A DNA stretch of 37,022 nt from an uncultured Bacteroidales bacterium (GCA_947165255.1 CAMUZR010000026.1:1-37022), one strand, 5' to 3'; positions 25,488 to 33,992 are shown, numbered from the stretch's first letter. Made by a program: numbers and translations. The notes: generated by a model from the letters alone, not told the origin.

Positions 25488-26546
25488 ATGTCATCGCGAA
25501 TTCTGTTCTTCGTACTCTTTATGGTCTTCATGGTCGTCATGTTGGCCTTGGACTTGGGGGTCTTCCATAAGAAAGACCATGTCATTAAAATGAAAGAAGC
25601 CGCCATCTGGACCGGCATCTGGGTATCTCTTGCCATGCTCTTCGGCGTGCTGCTACTGTTCAAGGCCGAATGGATTCACGGCATCACCTGCATGGAAGAC
25701 CTGCTCGCCTACGCCAAATCCACTGGCATCGAGCATGTCATTCAACCCTCCATGGAATACGGTGCGGCCCTCGACATCTATCGCAAAGAAGTCTTCGAGC
25801 AATACCTGGCCGGTTACTTCCTTGAGGAGTCGCTTTCCATTGACAACATCTTCGTGATGATTATGATTTTCGTCAGTTTTGGCATTGACAAACGCTACTA
25901 CCATCGCATCCTCTTCTGGGGCATCCTAGGCGCCATCGTCCTCCGCTTCCTTTTCATTTTCCTATTGGGAACACTGGTAGAAAAAGTCTCTTGGATTCTG
26001 GCAGTCTTCGGCGTGGTTCTTATCTTCAGCGGCATCAAGATGTTCCGCGACAAAGGCGATGAGAAAATCGACACCGCCAATCATCCTGCCGTCAGGTTTG
26101 CCAGCCGTTTCTTCCCCCTCACGCCCAAGGTCGAGGGACACAACTTCTTCACCAAAATCGACGGCCGCACGTACATGACGCCCCTCTTCTTGGTTCTGCT
26201 CGTCATCGAATTCTCCGACATCATCTTTGCCGTCGACAGCATCCCCGCCGTCTTCTCCGTCACCACCGACCCATTCATCGTCTATTTCTCCAACATCTTT
26301 GCCATCATGGGCTTGCGGTCTCTCTTCTTCCTCTTGAGTGACATCACCGACAAGTTCTGGCTTCTCAAATACGGACTCGGTGCCCTCCTCTGCTTCATCG
26401 GCATCAAAATGATCGGACATGAATTCTTCGGGCTGAGCATCAGCACCATGGCCTCACTCATGGTTATCCTCGGCATCCTTGTCTTCTCCATCCTCTTCTC
26501 GCTCATCTTCCCCCGCAAGTCCCGTTCGGCTGCCCCTGTCGAATAA
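25488..26546 (+). CDS. TerC-family membrane protein, probable metal (manganese) exporter
   Basis: The 352-residue protein has about nine membrane helices and the TerC hallmarks: SLSIDNIFVMIMIFVSF (about 115-131) and IEFSDIIFAVDSIPAVFSVT (about 240-259), each with conserved acidic residues inside a helix. TerC/Alx proteins such as B. subtilis MeeF/MeeY and E. coli Alx export Mn(II) or load exoenzymes with it. It is longer than minimal TerC (about 220-320) because of a loop between the helices around residues 62-100 (WIHGITCMEDLLAYAKSTGIEHVIQ). Control by the structured leader just upstream and the mntP gene 21 nt downstream both support a manganese role. The name terC is not used because tellurite resistance is not implied. 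Confidence 0.9.
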   Translation: MSSRILFFVLFMVFMVVMLALDLGVFHKKDHVIKMKEAAIWTGIWVSLAMLFGVLLLFKAEWIHGITCMEDLLAYAKSTGIEHVIQPSMEYGAALDIYRKEVFEQYLAGYFLEESLSIDNIFVMIMIFVSFGIDKRYYHRILFWGILGAIVLRFLFIFLLGTLVEKVSWILAVFGVVLIFSGIKMFRDKGDEKIDTANHPAVRFASRFFPLTPKVEGHNFFTKIDGRTYMTPLFLVLLVIEFSDIIFAVDSIPAVFSVTTDPFIVYFSNIFAIMGLRSLFFLLSDITDKFWLLKYGLGALLCFIGIKMIGHEFFGLSISTMASLMVILGILVFSILFSLIFPRKSRSAAPVE

Positions 26547-26567
26547 GTGTAGCGTTTCCCTGGCATA

Positions 26568-27131
26568 ATGACACTCATCGAAATATTTCTCATTGCCTTA
26601 GCCCTCTGCGTCGACAGCCTGGTGGTTTCCACCGCCAGCTCCCTCAAGAGCAAGATGCCTCTGCGGCGGGGGCTTACCATGGCATACGTCTTTGGCTTCT
26701 TCCAAGCGCTGTTTCCCTTTCTGGGTGCGCTCCTTGGAGCCGCATTCAAGGCATACGTCGAGGCCGTCGACCATTGGATTGCGTTCTTCTTGCTTCTTTT
26801 CGTAGGAGGCCGTATGATATGGGAAGCCTTCCACCCTAATGCCGACGACAAACAACTCGACGTCACCCGTTTCGGCGTCATGTGCCTTCTGGGCATTGCC
26901 ACCAGCATCGACGCCTTCGTGGTAGGCATTGGATTTGGGCTCAATTACACCATCTCGCAAACCCTTCTCACGATTTTTGTCATAGGAATAGTCACCTTCA
27001 TGGTCTCGATGGTAGGATGGTTTCTTGGCAATCGCGACATTCCTGTGCCCGAAAAGACCGCCAACGTCCTCGCAGGCATTGCCCTCATCGGGCTCGGCAC
27101 CTACACCCTCATCGAGCACACCTTGCTCTAG
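26568..27131 (+). CDS. mntP: Manganese efflux pump MntP
   Basis: MntP (formerly DUF204/YebN) exports Mn(II) across the inner membrane. The 187-residue protein has six helices in two inverted halves, each with the conserved aspartate helix: LIALALCVDSLVVSTAS (about 8-24) and GIATSIDAFVVGIGF (about 109-123). The length is normal for the family (about 180-190). It follows the TerC gene by 21 nt in one operon controlled by the predicted riboswitch. Its stop codon overlaps that of the convergent dihydrouridine synthase gene by 4 nt (CTAG), so no terminator can lie between them. Confidence 0.95.
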   Translation: MTLIEIFLIALALCVDSLVVSTASSLKSKMPLRRGLTMAYVFGFFQALFPFLGALLGAAFKAYVEAVDHWIAFFLLLFVGGRMIWEAFHPNADDKQLDVTRFGVMCLLGIATSIDAFVVGIGFGLNYTISQTLLTIFVIGIVTFMVSMVGWFLGNRDIPVPEKTANVLAGIALIGLGTYTLIEHTLL

Positions 27132-27865
27132 GGGCGTCCTTTACTATCACGTTTGGCCTGATATTCTGCCCATTCCAATCCCAGCCGGGGATGCTCCACC
27201 AGTCCTCGCCCAATCATTACGGCTTCCAGCCGGGGAAATCGCCTTTCGATGCGGGCAATATCCTCCACGCTGCGCAAGTCGCCATTGTAGGCCAGCGGCT
27301 TATGGCAGCCCGCATAGAAAGTCTCAAAGCACTCCAGGTCCACAGTCCCCTTATAATGCTGCACCCCTAGGCGCGGATGCATGGTTATCAGCACCAGCGG
27401 CGACTCGTCCAGCATGGGCAGCAGGCGCAGGCATTCGTCGCCCGCTTCCAGTCCCAGACGCATTTTCACCGAGAAAGCCACTTCCGGCCTGTGTTTCATC
27501 TCCTCCAGCATCTCGGCCACCCGCTCGGGGTGGGGGAGGAGTCCGCTCCCGCGGCCGCTATGGTACTGCATCGGGAACGGGCAGCCCATGTTCAGGTCTA
27601 TCCGCTTCCAACCCATCTGTTGCAGCGTGTCGCACAGCGGTGCCAGCTCCTCCCGGTCTCGGGCAATCACCTGTGGCACGGTGGGCACCCCCCTATTGCG
27701 TTCGGGCAGCAAGTCGCGTTTCTCTTTGTCGCGTATGCGGCCATGCTCTAGGCGGGCGAAGGGAGTATAGTATTCCTTCACGCCGCCCACCTGGGCTGAG
27801 TGCTTCTGCCTGAAACGCACGTCGGTCACCCCCTGCAGAGGGGCAAAAAGAATTTCCACGGCCAT
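27128..27865 (-). CDS. tRNA-dihydrouridine synthase family protein
   Basis: Dus enzymes reduce uridine to dihydrouridine in tRNA D-loops with FMN and NADPH. The TIM-barrel motifs are present: APLQGVTD (8-15), DLNMGCPFPMQYHSGRGSGLL (90-110) with the catalytic C95, and VKMRLGLE. LITMHPRLGVQHYKG and YNGDLRS then form the FMN phosphate region. The start at 27865 gives 245 residues; an ATG at 27892 would add nine. This is shorter than E. coli DusA-C (about 310-345), and the C-terminal helical RNA-binding domain is largely missing, ending soon after MIGRGLVEHPRLGLEWAEYQ. Which uridine is modified cannot be said. It follows the thioredoxin-like gene on the same strand by 33 nt (7 nt for the longer start). 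Confidence 0.88.
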   Translation of the reverse strand: MAVEILFAPLQGVTDVRFRQKHSAQVGGVKEYYTPFARLEHGRIRDKEKRDLLPERNRGVPTVPQVIARDREELAPLCDTLQQMGWKRIDLNMGCPFPMQYHSGRGSGLLPHPERVAEMLEEMKHRPEVAFSVKMRLGLEAGDECLRLLPMLDESPLVLITMHPRLGVQHYKGTVDLECFETFYAGCHKPLAYNGDLRSVEDIARIERRFPRLEAVMIGRGLVEHPRLGLEWAEYQAKRDSKGRP

Positions 27866-27898
27866 GCTTTTGCTCGCAGCGCTCCGAGGCACAAAGCC

Positions 27899-28447
27899 TT
27901 ACCGGAGTTCTGTGATGGCCTCGTCGGTCCAGTTGCGGAAAAAGTCCAGCACCTTCTTACGGTCGTAGCCCTTGCCCTCTTCCAGGTAGGCACTGTTTTG
28001 AATGTGCATCACGCTGCCGTCATGTCCCAGGATGACCAGCACCGGATAGCCAAACCGGCCGGGATTGCCCAGTCTCATCAGGGCCTCGGCATTTTTATTT
28101 TCCTTCGACGTGTTCACGTGGATGTACACATAGTTCTTTTCAATCAGCTCGGCTATTTCCTTGTCCTCGGTAATGAAGTTTGCAAAACGCAGGCACCAGG
28201 GGCACCAGTTGCCGCCCACCTGGCAAATCACCTTGCGGTTGCTCTCGTTGGCCAGGGCTATGGCTTGGTCAATTTGCTGCATACCGTCCAAGGACTCGTC
28301 GTACACCTTGTCGTACACCTTCTCCTTCTCTGCCTTCGCCTCTGTCTTGGCGGTGGCCGATTTCTTTCCCTTGTTGGCTACCTTGTTTTGGGCCGTCATA
28401 GGCAGTGCCAGTGCCACTGCCATCATGATTAAAATGATTTTTTTCAT
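27899..28447 (-). CDS. Exported thioredoxin-like protein
   Basis: The 182-residue protein starts with a signal peptide (MKKIILIMMAVALALPMTAQ), which sets the start at 28447. A Lys/Ala-rich linker (21-50) precedes a thioredoxin fold with the active site WCPWC at 81-85, in the context QVGGNWCPWCLRF, and the cis-proline strand GYPVLVILGHDG. It most resembles the thioredoxin_7 group of periplasmic disulfide reductases. It starts 4 nt after the CoA-transferase stop, so the two are co-transcribed; a functional link is not obvious. Likely a periplasmic thiol-disulfide protein. Confidence 0.88.
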   Translation of the reverse strand: MKKIILIMMAVALALPMTAQNKVANKGKKSATAKTEAKAEKEKVYDKVYDESLDGMQQIDQAIALANESNRKVICQVGGNWCPWCLRFANFITEDKEIAELIEKNYVYIHVNTSKENKNAEALMRLGNPGRFGYPVLVILGHDGSVMHIQNSAYLEEGKGYDRKKVLDFFRNWTDEAITELR

Positions 28448-28451
28448 ATTG

Positions 28452-29765
28452 TTACATATTATTAAAAGCTCTCTCAAGTTGTTCCCGCTGGCTGGGGTCG
28501 GCAATGCTTATCAGCAGACGCGCCCGCTCGCGCAGCGATTTTCCGTAAAGGTTCACTGCGCCGTGTTCCGTCACCACCCACTGCGTGAGGGTGCGTGGGG
28601 TGACCACGCCTGCCCCAGGGGTCAGGGTAGGCACAATCTTGCTCTTGCCCTTGCCCGTGAGCGAGGGCATGGCAATGATAGGCACGCCCCCATTGCTATA
28701 GGTGGCGCCGAGAATGAAGTCAAGCTGTCCGCCGCTGCCCGAGAAAACCTTACTGCCGATGGAGTCGGAACACACCTGGCCCGAAAGGTCTATCTCAATG
28801 GCCGAATTGAGGGCCACCACCCTTGGGTTTTGCGCAATCACCATGGGCGAATTGGTGTAGCCCACATCTTTCATCAGCACCTGCTCGTTGTGGTCCACAA
28901 AGTCGTACAGGGGCTGATTGCCTTTGAGAAACATGGCCACCAGCTTGCCCGGGTCGGTCTTCTTCAACCGTCCGTTCAGCACCCCTTTCTCCACCAGGGG
29001 GATGACGTCGTCGGTGAACATCTCGCTATGCACCCCCAGGTCCTTGTGGTCGCCCAGCTGCGACAGCACTGCCGTGGGTATGTTGCCGATGCCGATTTGG
29101 AGCGTGGCCCCATCGGGTATGAGCGCCGCGGCATGGCGGCCAATGGCTATGTCTGTTTCGCTCAGCGGAGCCCTTCCGGCCTCTTTGAGCGGTTGGTCGT
29201 GCCGCACCAGCAGCAGGGGCACTTCGCGTCCCTCCAGCACTATGGCGGCGTCGGCGTCGTCCCCGCTATTTTTCAGCTGTAGGACCCCGTCGCCGTAGGT
29301 GAAGGGCATGTGGCGGTTCACCTGTGCTATCACTATCCGGGCCCGGGCTATGGCCTCGGGCATATAGTCCACCGAGGTGCCCAGCGACACACGCCCCCGA
29401 TCGTCGGGCTGGCTCACGGTGAGCATCACCACGTCGCAGCCCAGCGTTCCGCGGCTGATGAAGTGCGGGCATTCGCTCAGCGAGCAGGGAATATAGTCGG
29501 CCAGACCGCTCTGGGTGGCCTGGCGCACGTTGCCGCCCACAAAGAACGAGTCCAGCTGGAACACGCCTTTGTATTGTGGCAAAACGTAGTCGGCATAGCC
29601 CTCGGTGTAGAAATGGCTGATGCGTATGTCGCGCAGTTCGCCCCGGTCGGCACGGCGCACCAGCGCCTCAATCAAGTGTTCGGGCGCAGCGGCCACGCAA
29701 GGCCAGTATAGATAGTCGCCGCTGTGTATGTGGGCGACGGCTTCGTCGGCTGTAGTGTATCTCAT
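28452..29765 (-). CDS. Acetyl-CoA hydrolase/transferase family CoA-transferase
   Basis: This 437-residue cytosolic enzyme resembles the Cat1/4-hydroxybutyrate CoA-transferase group, which moves CoA between short acyl groups (for example succinyl-CoA or butyryl-CoA and acetate). The family motif GIGNIPTAVLSQL (225-237) and the catalytic glutamate E248 in LGVHSEMFTDDV are present, together with NPRVVALNSAIEIDLSGQVCSDSIG and the glycine-rich GSGGQLDF. SCFA-producing anaerobic Bacteroidales commonly use such enzymes in acetate, succinate or butyrate fermentation. The acyl donor cannot be assigned from sequence. It is the first gene of a run with the thioredoxin-like and Dus genes; a TACTTTTGCA element lies about 50 nt upstream. 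Confidence 0.9.
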   Translation of the reverse strand: MRYTTADEAVAHIHSGDYLYWPCVAAAPEHLIEALVRRADRGELRDIRISHFYTEGYADYVLPQYKGVFQLDSFFVGGNVRQATQSGLADYIPCSLSECPHFISRGTLGCDVVMLTVSQPDDRGRVSLGTSVDYMPEAIARARIVIAQVNRHMPFTYGDGVLQLKNSGDDADAAIVLEGREVPLLLVRHDQPLKEAGRAPLSETDIAIGRHAAALIPDGATLQIGIGNIPTAVLSQLGDHKDLGVHSEMFTDDVIPLVEKGVLNGRLKKTDPGKLVAMFLKGNQPLYDFVDHNEQVLMKDVGYTNSPMVIAQNPRVVALNSAIEIDLSGQVCSDSIGSKVFSGSGGQLDFILGATYSNGGVPIIAMPSLTGKGKSKIVPTLTPGAGVVTPRTLTQWVVTEHGAVNLYGKSLRERARLLISIADPSQREQLERAFNNM

Positions 29766-29815
29766 GGTTGCAGTTTGTCTTAATCACAAGTGCGCTCGGC
29801 CTTGTGCTTTCGGAT

Positions 29816-29825
29816 TGCAAAAGTA
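29816..29825 (-). promoter_or_regulatory. -7 promoter element for the CoA-transferase operon
   Basis: On the minus strand TACTTTTGCA matches TAnnTTTG, 51 nt upstream of the ATG. No -33 TTTG is apparent. Confidence 0.5.
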
Positions 29826-30280
29826 CGAAAAAAATCCCATATCCGAAAAAAAGAAGTGCCGGACCGGGTCGCTTTCAATCCCCTGCGTCTTCTGCTGCCC
29901 CACCCAACCCTTTCTCCCGAAGTGCCCTCGCCCTACCTTCGCCTTGTCCTCTATATATATTCTATAGTTCCTCATTTGTTCTTTGTTTTGTGCATCAAAG
30001 AACGTTCCGCCAACCAAGGGGCGAGAAAGGCGTCGATGGCGCAGCTGAGGTGGACGAATGCCGCAGAGATGAGGGATAATAAGAAAGAGCCACCTACCTG
30101 CACAGGGTGATGAGTCGGTGCTGCCGCTGCCGCAGTGAATGCAATTCCCAGTTGCCGAAAATTGAGTTGTTGGCTTTTAGTATGTTGTATAATAGTATGA
30201 TATGTTTTTCTTCACTCGTTGAAAAAAGTTCGGCGAAAGTACCATTAATTTGTTAAAAAACACCTCTTTTCTTGAAAATA
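29826..30280. other. Divergent intergenic region with no recognisable gene
   Basis: About 450 nt between the CoA-transferase promoter and the barrel-protein promoter hold several short open frames on both strands, none with a family-like sequence, signal or ribosome site. No hairpin with a T tract and no repeats stood out. Confidence 0.5.
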
Positions 30281-30315
30281 TTTTGCCCCAATAAAAAAAT
30301 ATTTCTATTTTTGCA
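30281..30315 (+). promoter_or_regulatory. Promoter of the barrel protein gene
   Basis: TTTTG at 30281-30285 is followed after 20 nt by TATTTTTG at 30306-30313, a full match to the Bacteroidota consensus. The start region TTTGCACCCGATTTT (30310-30324) is identical to that of serC. Confidence 0.75.
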
Positions 30316-30357
30316 CCCGATTTTAAGAACATAAAAAAACGTAACAATTAATTCATT

Positions 30358-31566
30358 ATGAAGAAAATTATTTTTGTATTCACCCTTGCTGCAGCCCTCA
30401 TGGGCACTGCCGCCATGGCTCAGCAGCCCGAACACAACCACCAGAATTGCCCCCACCACAACCAGCAAAAGGTCGACCAACCTCGTCCCGACCAGGCTCC
30501 GCAGGCTGTCTCCTGCCAAAGCCTCCCCGGTGACAAGGAGTGCTGCCATAAGGAACAATCCAGCCAGCACCAGTGCCAACATCACGAAGGCCATTGCAAC
30601 CACGACGCTTTCCGTCCCCACGGCCAAGCCATCATAACCCTTTTTGAGCACTTTGGCGCCACCAACACTGCCGACGGTTGGACCCAGAACGGCTTCCAGA
30701 TGGAGCGTGCCTATTTTGGCTATAAATACATGTTTGACCCCCACTGGACCGCCACTGTCATTTTTGACGCCTCCGAGGCTGCCACCAATGGCATCGAGCA
30801 CGTCTTTGTGAAGAACGCTAACGTCCAGTATAAAAACCACCGCTTCACCGCCATCGCCGGTATCATCAACTCCTCACAGGCCGTCCTCGCCGAGAAATAC
30901 TGGGGCTTGCGCTACGTCGCCCGCTCCATGTACGACCTCTATGGCTATGGCAACACCGCCGACCTCGGCTTCAACCTCAAGTATGATATCGCCCCATGGC
31001 TCAGCGCTGACTTCAGCATGCTCAACGGTGAAGGTTTCCGCAAAATCCAGCTCGACAACCATTATCTCTATGGCCTCGGCCTCAATATCAGCCCCATCGA
31101 GCACTTCGACATCCGTATCTATGGCGACATCCAGACCCACGACACCAACGCCGTCAGCGTCAGCCGTGGCACCCTCGCCGACACTGCCGTCAACCCCGTC
31201 GCCCGTAAAAACGTCCACTTCTTCGCCGGCTACGACCACCGCTACTTCCGCATCGGTGCCGAGTACAATATGCGCTTCGCATGTAACTATCTCCCTGGCG
31301 ATAACGCCACCGGTCTCTCTGTATATGCCGTAGGCAAAATCAATCCTAAACTCAACCTCTTCTGCCGCTACGACCGTGGTGTGTCCAGCGACAACGACCT
31401 CCTCAGCACCGCCTTCCAGTATGCCTACGATGGCCAGAATATTTTCGCCGGTGTCGACTACCGCATCAATAAGCTCGTTGCCGTTTCGCCCGCCATCCAG
31501 TACCACATCACCCCTGCCGGTGCCACCTCGCTCTACGCCTACCTCAGCTGCAAAGTCAACCTCTAA
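30358..31566 (+). CDS. Outer-membrane beta-barrel (porin-like) protein with His/Cys-rich N-terminus
   Basis: The 402-residue product has a signal peptide (MKKIIFVFTLAAALMGTAAMAQ). Residues about 23-84 are rich in His, Cys and Gln: HNHQNCPHHNQQK, a CHKEQSSQHQCQHHEGHCNHD stretch split by single residues, and ECC, a composition typical of transition-metal binding. From about residue 90 to the end, alternating short strands with aromatic girdles and the final aromatic-rich strand (SLYAYLSCKVNL) suggest a beta-barrel of about 12-16 strands, like phosphate-selective or general porins. It is transcribed alone: a strong promoter precedes it and a terminator follows. The barrel and metal roles are inferences; no family name is certain. 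Confidence 0.7.
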   Translation: MKKIIFVFTLAAALMGTAAMAQQPEHNHQNCPHHNQQKVDQPRPDQAPQAVSCQSLPGDKECCHKEQSSQHQCQHHEGHCNHDAFRPHGQAIITLFEHFGATNTADGWTQNGFQMERAYFGYKYMFDPHWTATVIFDASEAATNGIEHVFVKNANVQYKNHRFTAIAGIINSSQAVLAEKYWGLRYVARSMYDLYGYGNTADLGFNLKYDIAPWLSADFSMLNGEGFRKIQLDNHYLYGLGLNISPIEHFDIRIYGDIQTHDTNAVSVSRGTLADTAVNPVARKNVHFFAGYDHRYFRIGAEYNMRFACNYLPGDNATGLSVYAVGKINPKLNLFCRYDRGVSSDNDLLSTAFQYAYDGQNIFAGVDYRINKLVAVSPAIQYHITPAGATSLYAYLSCKVNL

Positions 31567-31595
31567 TAGTCGATTTTATTCAGATTTTTAAACCC

Positions 31596-31625
31596 AAAGG
31601 GCTGACACCCGTCAGCCCTTTTTTC
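31596..31625 (+). terminator. Intrinsic terminator after the barrel protein gene
   Basis: A perfect 11-bp stem (AAAGGGCTGAC at 31596-31606 with 31611-31621) has the loop ACCC and a T tract. It ends 20 nt before the next ATG. Confidence 0.9.
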
Positions 31626-31645
31626 TATTCCCAAATAGCTAAGAA

Positions 31646-32491
31646 ATGAAAAAAACGGTCAATCTCCTTTCCGCCGTGCTCCTTGTGCTGGCCTTCGCAG
31701 CCTGCCGTCAGACCGAGCCGCAGCCCGCATTCCAAACCCTCCAAGATTCCAGCGCCTTCCTCCTCACTGCCGACGAGCAGCTCTGGCCGCCTGAGAGTGA
31801 CACCCTCGGCGTTAGCAACAGCTACTGTCTTGCCTGGCCCGCCGAAGGCCTCCTCTCCCCCGAAGCCGAGCAGGAATTGCTCCTCCTCACTTTCGGCGAC
31901 AGTGCGGCTACCTCCTTCCAGCAGGCCGCCGATGCCTGGCTGGCCACCACTTGGTTCTATGAAGAGGACGTCCCGCACCTCCACCGCCATCCTGCCGACA
32001 GCGTCCCTTCTCGCCTCCCTTCCAACTATGGACACCTACACAGTACTGCCACCTTCGATAGCACCCTTATCCTCTTCACCATCAGTAGTGAAACCGGGGC
32101 TGCCTTCGCCGCACACGGTGTCTATGCTACCCGCTACCTCACCGCCGACCGTTCCACAGGCCGCACCGTGCATCTGAATGACCTGGTCGACACTGCCTTG
32201 CTGGGTCCCGTCATTGTACGCGCTATTGAAGACCTCGTAGTCAACCGTCCAGTGCAGGAAAGCCTCTTTGACGAGTTCCGCGGCATTCCTTCCATGCCTA
32301 TGCCGGACGACTTCTTTATCGACTCCGCCCGCACATGTATCACCCTCGTTTACCAGCTTTACAGCATAGCACCCTATGCCTGCGGCATCCAAAGCATCGT
32401 CCTCCCCATCTTTTGGCTCTCTAAGCACATTCCGCTCACTCCCTACGCAAAAGAGCTCTTCGGCCCTGAAGCCTACCTGCCCGAAAACTAG
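31646..32491 (+). CDS. DUF3298-type lipoprotein
   Basis: The 281-residue protein has a lipoprotein signal with the lipobox LAFAAC (15-20), so C20 is predicted to be lipidated and the protein anchored in the outer or inner membrane. The C-terminal half fits DUF3298/DUF4163 (RsiV-like): YATRYLTADRSTGRTVHLNDLVD (about 152-174) and YQLYSIAPYACGIQSIVLPIFWL (about 237-259). This fold is found in RsiV-type sensors that bind lysozyme and in many Bacteroidota lipoproteins of unknown role. No transmembrane or anti-sigma part is present, so a regulatory role is not implied. It is followed by a large hairpin without a T tract. Confidence 0.85.
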   Translation: MKKTVNLLSAVLLVLAFAACRQTEPQPAFQTLQDSSAFLLTADEQLWPPESDTLGVSNSYCLAWPAEGLLSPEAEQELLLLTFGDSAATSFQQAADAWLATTWFYEEDVPHLHRHPADSVPSRLPSNYGHLHSTATFDSTLILFTISSETGAAFAAHGVYATRYLTADRSTGRTVHLNDLVDTALLGPVIVRAIEDLVVNRPVQESLFDEFRGIPSMPMPDDFFIDSARTCITLVYQLYSIAPYACGIQSIVLPIFWLSKHIPLTPYAKELFGPEAYLPEN

Positions 32492-32507
32492 AGCCCTTGC
32501 TAGGATA

Positions 32508-32567
32508 TTTAGTGTAGTGTACGATGGGTAGTGGCAGTGGACAACCCATCGTACACTGTACACTAAA
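32508..32567. repeat. Long imperfect hairpin between genes
   Basis: A left arm (32508-32529) and a right arm (32544-32567) pair over 22 bp with only a 2-nt bulge, around a 14-nt loop. There is no T tract after it, so it is not a standard terminator. Arms this long suggest an RNA-stabilising element or a small inverted-repeat mobile remnant. Confidence 0.7.
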
Positions 32568-32639
32568 CTTATCACATTGCTCCAACACAATAAATAAACC
32601 CCAATCGCGTTATTGAAGAAAATTTAATTCAAACATAGC

Positions 32640-33263
32640 ATGAACTATCGCAATTGGTCCAAATTCTACCTGGTGGCCGCTATTCTCATGGCCGTCCTAT
32701 ACTTACTCACTGTCCTGGTGCGCAACCACTACCTTAATGCCGTGGTCACCCTTGTTAGCACTGCCTGTGGCACCGTCGCCTTCATCGGCCTCAACGAACA
32801 CAGTCGTCGCAAACCTGCCGGGCAGCGCCTCGACGTGCTTATTAATGTCGTCATCACCCTCGGCCTCGTTTCCACCGTCGCCCTATGTCTCACTCAGTTT
32901 GTCGAGAGCCCCCAGCGCGTCAGCCAAGCCCTATCCCAAGGCGACATCCACCAGCTCAGCACTGCCTATTACATCTTTATGCTTATTTACCTCCTCACTG
33001 CCCCATTTTACATTCTCTTTGAGGTCATACTCTTCTTCCGTATCCGCAGCAAATGGCCGGGCGGTAAGGACCTTATGCAGCTCTATTTCGTTCTCACCGG
33101 ACTCTTGGTCATCGTTGTGGGCATCGGCATCGGCATCACCGACGACATCGGCAACGGCCTCGACCTCTACCTTTCCATCGCTTATATACCCTACTATTTT
33201 CTCTACTACTTCATTGCCAGCCACTACTGCGCCCGCCGTGCCAAGTCCATTCCCCGAAAGTAG
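32640..33263 (+). CDS. Polytopic membrane protein of unknown function
   Basis: The 207-residue protein has about six predicted membrane helices (near 7-27, 33-52, 66-88, 106-133, 145-166 and 174-194) and a basic C-terminal tail (CARRAKSIPRK). No family motif is recognised. It is the first of two unknown membrane protein genes preceding the giant surface protein on the same strand; 54 nt separate it from the next. A product of general membrane or envelope function is all that can be said. Confidence 0.8.
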   Translation: MNYRNWSKFYLVAAILMAVLYLLTVLVRNHYLNAVVTLVSTACGTVAFIGLNEHSRRKPAGQRLDVLINVVITLGLVSTVALCLTQFVESPQRVSQALSQGDIHQLSTAYYIFMLIYLLTAPFYILFEVILFFRIRSKWPGGKDLMQLYFVLTGLLVIVVGIGIGITDDIGNGLDLYLSIAYIPYYFLYYFIASHYCARRAKSIPRK

Positions 33264-33317
33264 TGGCATATTCATGCGCTCACCCCTTATTATTACATAA
33301 CTATTACTATAAACCCC

Positions 33318-33968
33318 ATGTACCGTCTCTCCCACACAGCCCTCGTTTCACTCTTGCCACCTGAGCAGGCTCTCTACGTGCGGCGTCCCCTCATCCTGCG
33401 TTTTATTTTGAGTGCCTCCATAGTGCTACCTACCCTCTTTTTTTTCTTCTTATCCATCTTTGCTCTAATCAGTTCCTCATACAACTCTTTTTTTTTCGTA
33501 AATCTCTTATCCCTTCCTGGGTTCTTCGCCCTTATCGCCAATTTCGAAGACCCTAGAAAACCTCTTCTTGTCATTGGGTCTGCAGGCTTTTTTTCCTCTT
33601 CATGTATCAACCTCAGCTGCTACGTAACCTACCGCGACCACCTCGTTGCGTGGGACGAGCTGCGAGGTCTCATCCTTTCTGACGAAGCATCTGATTCAGC
33701 CCCCCAGCTGCGCTTCTATTTAGAACACCCCGACGATGCACGTCGCCTCGTTGAACACAGGGTAGACCTTTCTCCCATTCTCTATGGCCGCGGCTATGCA
33801 GCCGCTCGTCCTATAATCGACACCATCTGCCGTCAGGCCGGTTATACTTTCATTCTCCGCCGTCCTGACCATCCTGACCTCACAGCCCACCCCTCCGACC
33901 GAGTTCGTCCCCCGTGGAAAGTTATCTTCAAATCCCCTCCCGGCGCTAAGCGCACATGGCAATTCTAA
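33318..33968 (+). CDS. Membrane protein of unknown function
   Basis: The 216-residue protein has about three hydrophobic helices in its first half (near 25-53, 58-73 and 83-104), then a polar domain rich in Arg, Asp and Pro (about 105-216) with no recognisable motif. The unusual run FFFFF near residue 41 is encoded by a T-rich stretch. It ends 24 nt before the giant surface protein gene and is probably in its operon. No confident family. Confidence 0.7.
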   Translation: MYRLSHTALVSLLPPEQALYVRRPLILRFILSASIVLPTLFFFFLSIFALISSSYNSFFFVNLLSLPGFFALIANFEDPRKPLLVIGSAGFFSSSCINLSCYVTYRDHLVAWDELRGLILSDEASDSAPQLRFYLEHPDDARRLVEHRVDLSPILYGRGYAAARPIIDTICRQAGYTFILRRPDHPDLTAHPSDRVRPPWKVIFKSPPGAKRTWQF

Positions 33969-33992
33969 CCACCCGCCGCCCGACATTTGCTC

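Noticed and set aside
28161..29282. Plus-strand open frame across the thioredoxin-like and CoA-transferase genes
   Set aside because: It spans two well-supported genes in another frame and encodes a His/Gly-rich product with no recognisable domain.
29784..30110. Short overlapping open frames upstream of the barrel protein gene
   Set aside because: No family resemblance, no clear start signal, and they overlap each other on both strands.
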